Source of the DNA: Lumbricus terrestris | Lineage: Eukaryota; Annelida; Clitellata; Crassiclitellata; Lumbricidae | Direction: 5' to 3' | DNA: 64,000 bases | Assembly (NCBI GenBank): GCA_949752735.1 | Contig: OX457046.1 | Span: 34,357,555 to 34,421,554 of the forward strand | In this document: one piece after another, positions 22,870 through 34,700 of the stretch | Layout of the letters: the number at the start of each line of letters is the position of its first letter | How positions within the stretch are numbered: position 1 is the stretch's first letter | Translations under genes and position numbers: made by a program | Notes under the pieces: model-generated | Databases searched by the model: none | What the model saw: the letters and a program-made list of their open reading frames with translations, nothing else | What the model was told of the DNA's origin: nothing

Positions 22870-25800
22870 TCAGCTAAGGACGAGATCAAAGTTGACTGCA
22901 ATGTTAACGCCTGGTTTACGTATGATGAGAAGTCGAGCGTCTCGGTGGAAAGTCGAATCGAGTTGAACGGGATCGGAGTCGGCCGCAGAAAGGACGACGG
23001 ACTTTGGTGGATTCTGCACGCCGACCACGTAAATCTTTTCGATCCAAGCGGAAGTCTTGAATAAGCCGAAAGGATTCAGGTTCCTATGGCAAAAGAAACG
23101 ATATTAAATATAAATATCTGCTCACGGCGCAGTTGTAAACTAATGCTTGTGTGGCTATGCAGCAATTTCATGTAATAGATCTATGCAACACATATGTGAT
23201 ATGCTAACCTAATCGAATCTAATCTGATATGAACATTTGTGAAGCTCTTCTCACAGCAGAGCTATTCAGAAGCGATCTCAGTGTGAAAGGCCCGTGAAAA
23301 GAGAAATGACTTCAAACAGCGAATAGATGCAGATGAATGTAGGTAATTAATTAGCCAAGCATAACTTCCTATTTTTAAACTTCTTTTCGCCAGGGTATAA
23401 ATAATGCCATGAAATTTAATACTTGTAAGTCCTTTTACATTCACACTTAATAGTATTTCATCTTGCTAGAATTCTCTCATAGTTATCATGTAATAAAAAA
23501 GCGCTTTAAGTATAATCTTTGCTGCATCAACACTTTACCTTAGGTCCCTACTCAACCGAAGGTGCCTGTTGTTCCGCACTTTCTCCGCTTTGCACATTGT
23601 TCATTTACGGAATACACATTTAATCTTACCATGTACTTAACATCTGCAACTTTGCACACTGTTCACTTATTTAATCTTATCATGTAGTTAACACGTGAAA
23701 CTCATGTTTAGCCAAAAATAAATATGATTTGATTTGAATTTAAAAAAGAAAAAAATTTAACGAAGTCTCTGGAAAAGTAGAAGATTAAGCAAAGTAAGAG
23801 AATATAAGATGGCAGCAAGCCACATGTTATCGAAGAAAGATGCCACGAGATCTATTACTACATTTAAATGCAATCAAGACAAAATGTTAATCGTGTCATT
23901 GAGCAGAAACGTTACTAAACTAAACTGCCACTGTTCGATACAAAGCAGTCAAAAAATTACTAGATCAGTTTGATCCGAAGGTTTCTTACCGGCTGGATAG
24001 AAGTGACCCATTCTTAAAGACATATTCTCGGTGTAAGTATTTTCCACGCTTGTACTCAAACGAATGGAAGTCGTCAAAGAACAGTTCACCTCGAGAATTT
24101 CCCTGATAATCAACAGAGTTCTTTGTCAACATTCAGTTCAACAAATCACAGGTCCTAAAAATTACCCTGAAACGCTTCCTTCAATTTCCACAAGAATGCC
24201 CAAGTTGCCTTAACTCATCGTATTAGGGCTTTTTTTAAACATGCAGTTGAACACAAAATGTGCAGTTCTAAATGGATTTGTGCTGTTGTATAAGCACTTC
24301 TGAAAGTTAAAACTAGCAAAAAAGGTCCAATTGGAGGTAATTCACCATGGAAAATGGGAAAGAAGAGAAGGAGTTGTGCAGTTCTAAAAATTTCTTAAAA
24401 ACAGCCCTGCATCGTATCGTTGAGAAAGGCGATATTCATGCACTACCACTGCGAACACATCATATAAACTTAATTGGACAGTTAAATGTGTTCCATGACT
24501 TCTACAAGTTACCTTACCTCATCTTACCAATGTTGAAAGGGTAGTATCGTTAATCATATATACTTTACCAATACTTCTTTTTGTCCTATGACTGGCATGA
24601 CCTCCTTGCCCTGCGAGCTAGAACCACCAATGCTAAATCATGAGCCTTTGCTCTCAGTGGCCCTGCATTGTGGAACCAGCTTTCTCCTTCGACGTGTTCC
24701 TCCTTATTAACTAGTCGGCCAAGCTCCTCTTTTCGCTGTCTCAAGACCACTGTTTTATTTCTTGGTCTCACACATTGGGAGCGCCTCTGATAATTCACTG
24801 GACAACAGTGATTTTGCTTCCTGAACACTTTCAGGTGTTTCTTATGCAGTTTCTGCTGCTGATCACGAAAATCACCTTGAAATTGTCCCATCACGTAACG
24901 TTTTTGAGAAATCTTCAAATTTTCTATTTATTTCCATATTTTTCAGCTATAACGTTATAATAAAATTATGCTTCGTGTAACTGATGTATATCCAGACCTG
25001 CACTTAGGACATAAATGTTCGTCTTTGCTTAATAAATAAACATGGGTCTGCATATGCATTAATGCCGGGTAGAATCTGGCTACAAAAGTTTTATGCACAA
25101 TTAAAGCCGATTAATTATCAGCATAGGTATCTACATGCATATCCCACTAAGGAAGTTGACATCAGCTTGTCTGTAGCTTGATGTCTCAGGTCCAAAGTTT
25201 AGTTTTGTCTATATGCTTGTAAATGCATAACAAATTAGCCAGCTTATTTTCAGATAAGCTTTAAACTATAATATATTTTAAGACGGTTAGCAGAAACAGA
25301 ACAACTGGATTCAAGACGGGAGTTTGCTGTCACCAAGTATTGGACAGAAATCGGTTCGACAAAGATATGAACATCAGGACATTGCTACAATGGAAAAACG
25401 AAATGAAAACCTTTAATTTCATGTTTCTCTACATTTCTTAGTGATACAGTCATCATTAGCACCCAATATTATGAGGAAGAACTGTTCTAAAGATTTGTTG
25501 TTCATTCAAATTAAATTATGGTATTTTGTAAGTGTATCAATATATGAGCATTTAAGTTAAAATCTTGCATGCTGTTTTTCTCAAAAACCTTACGTGATAC
25601 AGCAATTCTGAGCACACCATTGTGTTCAGCACGTCAAATTCTATAGAAAACAGTCAAAGATTTTTCGGAAGTAAAAAATTTTATTTATAGTATATTGTAA
25701 ATATATGCAATATATGAGCATTTAAATTAAAATCTTAAATGTTGTTTTTCTCAAAAACCTTACGTGATACAACAATTCTGAGCACACCATCGTGTTCAGC

Positions 25801-27185
25801 ACGTCAAATTCTATAGCAAACAGTCAAAGATTTTTCGGAAGCAAAAAAAAAGTTAAAATTTGTTGTCCAGTGTAACGTGCACTGCAAGAGGTGCTATATA
25901 AATTTAAAGATACAATACAAATTATACAATACATCATGCGTATGATTTTGCACAGTCAAGCTTTTCCAACCTCTTTGTCGAGCGTAACAACGAGGGTGAT
26001 GGGATCGTCGGGTACAAGCGTTGATGAACGCCTCATCCGATCTCGAAGTGGAACAATGGAACCTCCGCGATAGAACACTGGAATCTAGACAAAGAAACAA
26101 TTGAGATTGCAATGAGTAACTTCTTTTTGTCATTGCGAAAATCATGTCTGTCGTAAGAATTTGTTCAATAGTTTGACCAAGTTTAACTAACTTTTTTAGT
26201 CTATTTGACTCATTTACAAAATCAGTTAGTTTTGACTGTTTCATTTCGGTCGAATAGGAATCAAAGCTTAACCAGAAAGAATTAGTTAAGTACCCAGCAC
26301 TGGGAATGAGTACTGGTTGTAAGTATTGCGACTAGCCAGAGTTGAAAGTAACTGAATTTAAAACTGAGTTGAAAGTAACCGAATTTAAAACTGAGTTGAA
26401 AGTAACTGAATTTAAAACTGAGTTGAAAGTAACTGAATTTAAAACTGAGTTGAAAGTAACTGAATTTAAAACTGAGTTGAAAGTAACTGAATTTAAAACT
26501 GAGTTGAAAGTAATCGAATTTAAAACTGAGTTGAAAGTAACTGAATTTAAAACTGAGTTGAAAGTAACTGAATTTAAAACTGAGTTGAAAGTAACTGAAT
26601 TTAAAACTGAGTTGAAAGTAACTGAATTTAAAACTGAGTTGAAAGTAATCGAATTTAAAACTGAGTTGAAAGTAACTGAATTTAAAACTGAGTTGAAAGT
26701 AATCGAATTTAAAACTGAGTTGAAAGTAACTGAATTTAAAACTGAGTTGAAAGTAACTGAATTTAAAACTGAGTTGAAAGTAATCGAATTTAAAACTGAG
26801 TTGAAAGTAACTGAATTTAAAACTCGACTCATCCAAGAAAAAAAGTAACCTAAAAATCGGCAAATGTCAGAGATACTGTCTTCCTACATATGAAAAGATG
26901 CAGCCGATCAAGAAACCAACTAAATCTGAATTAAATCATATACCACTTATAAACATGACTCTATACTGTAACTATATAATTATAGTCAAAAGTGCATATC
27001 AACAACTAGTTATTAACCGTGTGTATGTTGACGTTCACATTCATTGACTGATTACCGTTGTACATTTGAAAGCCGTCGAAGTCATACCACACCTAGAAAA
27101 ATAAATCACACGCTTTAATAATGTAGCAACAAACACATGCATCTGCTTTAAAAATCAAGCACATATACACAAACAATCAAACCAT

Positions 27186-27232
<47 letters not shown>

Positions 27233-30200
27233 AGCTCTTATTATAGAGCCATTTGAAGATTTCTACTCATAGGCGCTCCCGACTACAGCGCGGACACTGA
27301 ATCAGAGTTTCACGCCGAACCGCACGAGCAATTGCAAGCGAAGGACTTGCACCGGACCCCTACGCAGTGGTGGATTGAGGTGGATTCAAACCTGCAACCT
27401 TCCGGCTCCAAGGCACAGAGCATACCTCTACACCACCGCACCCCTCAACAAGATCAAACCAAGTACGAAACAATACTTCTACTAGATCAAGCCATCACAT
27501 CTCGTCCATTGTTTGGAAACAAAAAAATCTGATTCGATAAAAACACAATACAATAAATAAATACAATAAAAACACAATACCTGGTCAGCTCCAGGCAGAA
27601 AAACCACAACACTCGACACCTGTGGTTCAGTAATCGGACGAACGAGCAACGCATCGCCAACCATGTATTCATCTTCCACGTCAAACGTCCGCAAATCTTT
27701 CGGGAACTCAACCCAGAGCGGCTTCATCACCGGTCCACCCGTACGCTCCGCTTTAAAGAAGAGCGTGTACCAGTAGAGCAGCAGACGATATCGGACGACG
27801 ATCGCTTCTCGAATCGCATTCAGATGTTCGTCTGACGTGAGCCATGGTTCGCGCCTGCGAGTGTCGAGATGAGCGTGCGCACGAAAGAAAGGCTGAAAGG
27901 CGCCCGCCTGAAACGTACAAAGAAATACAAATCTCTATTATTCATTCATTCATTTCAGACATTTATATAGCGCCTCTTCAATATTATCTTCTCAGAAGCG
28001 CTCCCGACCCAGCCACGGTTAAAGAGAACAGTCTTAAGAGCAGAGTAGAACGTAGTCTCAAATGCTCTAGGCATTAGACGTAGTTCCACAGGAAGCCCAT
28101 TCCAGGTTGCAGGGCAATGACAGAAAAGGCACGGCACTGCGTAATAGAAGTGCGTGACCGGGGGACTAGAAGCTCAGCCTGTTTGAAACCAATTACCGAC
28201 CGAGGCAACTCACAATCTCACATAATGTTTATCATTTTGGACGGTTAAAGGTTAAATGACACACGAGTAATAACGGGGCGGGGTGCTGGTTGAATGGTAA
28301 CACGCTGGTATGAAGATCAGAGGGACGTGGGTGTAACAAAAGTTCATGGGTATGACAAAAATTGACACGAAGCCTCAGGTATATAGCGCTGAATTACAAG
28401 GGAGCATAGGGTTGAAAGGGAGCATAGAGTTGAAAGGGAGCATGAGGCTGAAAGGAGTGCAGGGTTCAAAAGAAGCATAGGGTTCAAAGAGGGCATAGGG
28501 TTCAAAGGAAGCACAGGGTTAAAAGGGAGCGTAGGGTTAAAAGGAAGCACAGGGTTCAAAGAAAGAGTATGGTTCAAATGAAGTGTAGGATTCAAAGGGA
28601 ATGAAGGCCCCAAAGGGAGTGTCATGTTCAAAGGAAGAGTAGGGTTCAAATTTCAAAGGGAAATTATGGTTCAAAGGAAGCATAGAGTTCAAAGGAAGCA
28701 TAGTTTCAAAGATACCGTAGGGTTAAAAGGTATCGTAGGGTTAAAAGGTACCGTAGGGTTAAAAGAGAGCTTAGGGTTCAAAAGAAGTGTAGGGTTCAAA
28801 TTTCAAAGAGAGGTTATGGTTCAAAGGAAGCATAGGGTTAAAAAAGCATAGGGTTCAAAGATACCGTAGGGCTAAAAAGTACCATAGAGTTAAAAGGGAG
28901 CGTAGGGTTCAAAGGGTTCGAACTACTGACACAGGAAGAACACTGGAAAAATTCTCATGCAAAAGAACATCGACAATAAGAAACGCATCTCGTGAGCAGC
29001 ATGAGTGATCTCTTGCCTGGTACCATCGCGTGAGTAGCTCCTCATCCGGGTTATTAAAGAATCCGCCAACGTCTGCTCCACTGAACGTCATGCCAACGAG
29101 ATTGAGCGTCAACATCATCGATACGGAGATACGCAGATGACCCCACTCAGCGGCGTTGTCACCAGTCCAGATAGCACCTTCACACACAGAATACATATAC
29201 AGGGTGGTCCAGCATAAATGTCCCAACTTTGCACGCGTATAACTTCGCCAAAATACGGTAGCTAGAGCTGTTCCGAGCATATAATTAAAACCTAAACTTG
29301 TACCAGTTCCAATTTTCAGTGCACACACTAGAGTGAAATACCTCTAATTTGACGCATAAAGTATAAATAAACTTTAAAAATTGGCGAAGTTATACGCCTG
29401 CAAAGTCAGGACATTTATGCTGGACCACCCTGTATATATATATATATAACTGAGCGTTTCTATAGAGCCATTGTAATTGAGCATATTATATATATATACA
29501 CTGTAGTGCATGCGTGTATATGTATATATATATATGAAATATATATATAATATATATAACAGACATGTCTACATACACCCACAGGTAAAAAATACATGCA
29601 TACATACAAACATACATGCATATATATATTATATGTACGAAATGACAAGCGCTCGTGAATAAGCTGGTGCCCAGTACACGGTTGTTGAGAGTTGCTCTAG
29701 TAGTTTCTGGACATTACAATAATGAATATGGTGCTGCACAGCACAAAAAATGGATTAAAGATCGATATCTAAGGAAGTAAACGAACCGTATCTCTGGGAA
29801 CCGGCGAAGAAAGAACGACAGAGAACAAACGAACGATGACGTCCGTCCGACCGAAGCAGTTGACCCTCAACCGAAGCCTGATGCTGAAAGAAAGAAGCCA
29901 TAGGAATGCTCAATTGCAATGGCTCTATATAAATGCTCAATTGCAATGGCTCTATAGAAATGCTCAATTGCAATGGCTCTATAGAAATGCTCAGTTACAA
30001 TGGCTCTATAGAAATGTTCAATTGCAATGGCTCTATATTAAATGCTCAATTGCAATGGCTCTATAGAAATGCTCAATTGCAATGGCTCTATAGAAATGGC
30101 TCTATAGAAATGCTCAGTTACAATGGCTCTATAGAAATGGCTCTACAGAAATGGCTCTATATAAATGCTCAGCTAAAATGGCTCTATAGAAATGTTCAAT

Positions 30201-31744
30201 TGCAATGGCTCTATAGAAATGCTCAGTTACAATGGCTCTATAGAAATGTTCAATTGCAATGGCTCTATATAAACCCTCAGCTACAATGGCTCTATAGAAA
30301 TGCTCAATTGCAAAGGCTCTATAGAAATGCTCAATTGCAATGGCTTTACATGTATATAAATTCTCAGTTACAATGGCTCTATATAAATGCTCAGTTACAA
30401 TGGCTCTATATAAATTCTCAGTTACAATGGCTCTATATAAATGCTCAGTTACAAAGGCTCTATATAAATGCTCAATTACAAATTGGCAATAAATAATTGC
30501 TCTACATAAATACGTACCACATATAGTCCGAAGATGTTGTGGATGTCCCTGTGCTCCCATCCGTTGAAATGTCGCGCATCCTTGTGCATCGTAATCTCCG
30601 GTCCATTGAACACCGATGGTTCGTTCATGTCGTTCCACGTGAACAGGTCAAGGGTTGAACCCAAGTACTCGGTCAGGTTGAACTTCTCTGCCCAGAACCT
30701 CCTCACCGTCGGGTTGGTGAAGTCCAGCCAGCTGGAAGTCCCTGCAGAAACAAGCATGAATGGACTCGATGCATCATGCATGCTCACACCATGTCTGTAG
30801 AGTGTACACTAAAGAGCAGATAGAAAATCTTGGCCATTCCTATCTTATCTTACGTTACAATTCGTTGGCTGAGCCCTATATGATACAGTGGTACCATAGA
30901 AATGCTCAATGGTAAAGGTGTGAAATAGACGTTCTGTGAATGTCGTTCACCTGCAATAGTGCTATATAAATGTCATAAATAGCACAAAACGTCTTCAGTT
31001 GAGCTAAGCAAGGGTTTACTCAAGGTCCCTCCCTACACAGCAACTGCCCGAGCGGAGGCTTGAATCCATACCCTTCGTGCAACAAGCTGGCAAACATGCT
31101 ATTAATGCTCTGCTAGCGTTTTGCGATTAAATTAACCCTATCATGGTCAGTTATTTTTTAAGCTGCTATGTATACCTTCACTTTAAAGTCACTATATTAA
31201 ATTATTAATCAGTGGCGTAGCCAGGAATTTTTGATGGGGGTTTATGGCCGGAAACCCTGTTTTTTGCTATTTTTTCTTACTTAAATGGAAAAATAACCTT
31301 AAAAAAACCATTTTCCGGAGCCGATGGGGGGTTTTAACCCCCGAAACCCCCTCCTTGCCTACACCACTGATATTAATCTTCTAGACACACACGTTGCATT
31401 GCCTCAGAGGTGCAAATCCATCATACAGAGATTTAGAACCATTTTTTCTTCTTACCTGGCCAACACCATCCTTCAAATTCATTGCCATCTCGGTCCGTGA
31501 CAAAGAGTCCGAGGTCACGAGCCTCTTTGTAGACGCGATATTGCTCATCGCGCTTCAAGTGAGGATCGACGGCGGTGACCATCTTACGTCCCTTCAAAGA
31601 CACGTTAGTCAACATCTCCTCGGGATCACGAAACTTGTACGTATCCCACGTGAAGTATCTAGTTCAGCAAAGAATTTAATTAACCGATCAACTGATTAAG
31701 AAAAACAATCTATACTATAAATCTGAAATATTGTATTTCTGTGA

Positions 31745-31777
<33 letters not shown>

Positions 31778-34700
31778 GTGTCCCAAGACAACAGGGCATT
31801 TTAAAATAAATTTTTAGAACTGCACAACCAGGAATTTGAATCTGGTGTGTCTTAGGTGGTCAATTTCCGACGACCTTTTTTAAAGTCGTTCATCAGAAAC
31901 TTCTCCCCAAAATGCCACAAGACGCCGGCGATAAAATCTGAAGACTTCTCCAACAGCGGTGATTTTGCCTCGAAAGGCAGGTAGGCCTACTGGTAGTCAA
32001 GCATTAATAACCAGCAGCAGGACTTTTTGTGCTCTATTGTTAAATTTAAAAAAAATAAATGTTCTCATGACCATGACTATTTTCAGCTCACAATCCGGTA
32101 ACTTTCCCTCCCCTCCTTGCATATGTAAATATATAAACAGCCATTTAAGTCAGAACTATCCTACTGTGATGAAGTGTGTTGCAATGTGTCTTGGACTGTC
32201 TCCATCACAGCAAGATAATCATACATAATTGCTCTGCATCTCATGCACTGGGTAAACACTACCCTGGCACATTGAACTTTAATAAACAGACTGTGTCTAC
32301 AATTTCACGCCGATTACCTTTTGCCGTTCGTATGTTCGATGTCAAGCCAAATGACGTCAAGAGGAATGTTGTGTTCGTCGAAACCGTTGTCAACACTAAA
32401 TGAAAGTAACAACAATAAATATTGCATTGTATAAATATGCTACAGAAGTCAAGTTCTATGCTGTGGCCATCCAACTCAGCTTCACATGCAGTCAACTGAT
32501 GACTCATTCGTTCATTCATTCATTTAGAAAATTTATATAGCACCCCGCAAGAAGAAACCTGCTCAGAAGAGCCAACCATGGCAGCAGAAACTAGACTTGA
32601 ACAACCTGCGAAAAACAGTGGGTTTGTGTCTAGGTAGTATCACTGATGGAATTCGGGCAAAACAGGTACGGGAGGATTTCTTCGGGCGTGCAAGGGTAAA
32701 AAAAGTCGTGAGATTTTTCTGACTAAAAAAAAAAGGTCGTCAGATTTTTCGGGCAACTAAATTTTTTTGCCCCCCCCACTGCCGAAATGTCCCGTACGCC
32801 TATGAGCATGATATAAATGCCCAGTTACAATTTAAATTAGGAGTCTTACGGGTAAACAAAATCCTCCGTCCCTGTCATCACTTATCCATTATTATTCAAA
32901 ATAAAGTCATTAGTTTCTACATACTGCATCTGCTAAAGTTTAAAAGTTCACAATCTATGTGCCATGTAATGCAAAGCAACTAATAAGTCGTGGTTACCTG
33001 GCAACATCCTATTAATATTCATAAGCCATGGTTACCTGGCAACATCCTATTAATATTCATAAGCCATGGTTACCTGGCAACATCCTATTAATATTCATAA
33101 GTCATGGTTACCTAGCAACATCTTATTAATATTCATAAGTCATGGTTACCAAGCAACATCCTATTAATATTCATAAGTCATGGTTACCTAGCAACATCTC
33201 ATTAATATTCATAAGTCGTGGTTACCTAGCAACATCTTCTTCATCGACGTAATTCCATCTCGACTGATGATATCCGAGGCTGAATAACTATCAATGAAAT
33301 TCAAAGCCGGAATTAAGTAAATACCACAATAATACCTAAAGGCATTCATTGGCAATATTAGGCAAATGTAACACTATCGTAACAGAAAGTAATCAAAGTA
33401 TAAAGTCTGGATATAAACAACATCTACTGTTGGCAAAGTTGCTAAAACTATTTCTTATGCATTATTGATACTAAATTAATTTAAATTTTATCCATTTATT
33501 GACTTTTTCCTGTTTTTCATAAACAATGTTCTCATTTTTTAACTTGGCTTTGCACTGTTTTTAACATCTATGGTCTGCCAAATAAAGTTAAATTACAATA
33601 AAAACTGGCTTTCCATAAAAAAATTACTTGAAAATATTTAAATTATACACACTACCATCACCAATAAGTTTCACAGAACACAACAAAAATTACATTGAAA
33701 ATGGCAACAGCCCATTAACAAATGAAAAACATAAATAATCACATACATAATTGTATTGTATTTATAAATACGATGCACATGAATTTTTTTGTTTATTTAA
33801 GAAGCATGGTGGCAAGTTACTGGTGGAAGCGGCGTTGTTCCAGTCAGGGTGGCGTACTGGGAGAAGGTGTTCGAAGCACTAGGACCAAGGAGGAAAAACA
33901 CGTCAATGATGCCACTCTCGGAAAACCAATGAGTATTCACAACAGGGGAACCAGCGTCATCTTCAGCAACGTTGACTAACCTGGAACCAGTGCCCTGTAA
34001 AATTCAGAATAGTAAAGTTTGTATTGAAAAACAATTATAATTATTATTATCACTATTATTATTATGCATAGCAATGACATCATTAATCCATTCAAAACTC
34101 TATCCTATTCCCGTTGTTATTCTAATACTTCAGAGGATATGTTGTCTTTACAATAATAAAGTAATGGATAAAACCAAGCAAGAAGGATGGACATGTACAG
34201 CCAATTTTTCCAGCAGGACCTGGGTTCCTAATAGATCTCCTTTTGAACCACTACTCCTGTTTACTTTTCAATTATTCTAATCCCAAACAAACGTATTTAT
34301 CTTATCATACTATATTCAATATTTTTTATTCAGCATTGTCAATTGCATCACCACCATAAGTAAATAACCTATTACTTTTAGTAGAAACCTTGAAGGTGCA
34401 ATAGAAATCTTCATAAAGAATACTTTTGTACACCTATTGTCTGTACTAATACTGGACTTTGAATCAATTAAAAAACGACTATAGACTGATCGACACTTGA
34501 GTGCACTTCCTAAACTAAACATTTGTGGGGCGCGGTGGTGTAGTGGTGACGTTGTTGCCTTGAAGCCGGAAGGTTCGAGGTTCGAATCCACCTCAAGTCG
34601 CTGCGTAGGGACCTTAGGCAAGTCCTTCACTCGCAATTGCTCAGCGCTTCGGCGTGAAACTCCGATGCAGTGTCCACTCTGCAGTCGGGAGCGCCTCTGA

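Noticed and set aside
26282..26863. Open frames of 166-193 codons on both strands
   Set aside because: They are produced by the 27-bp array, whose length is a multiple of three. There is no non-repetitive conserved sequence and the array is inside a GANAB intron.
29933..30638. Plus-strand 187-codon and minus-strand 169-codon open frames
   Set aside because: They are translations of the 27-bp array in GANAB intron 13. The minus-strand frame only overlaps real exon 13 at one edge.
34527..34600. Possible tRNA gene at the SINE head
   Set aside because: It has A and B boxes but the cloverleaf stems do not pair properly and a repeated SINE body follows.
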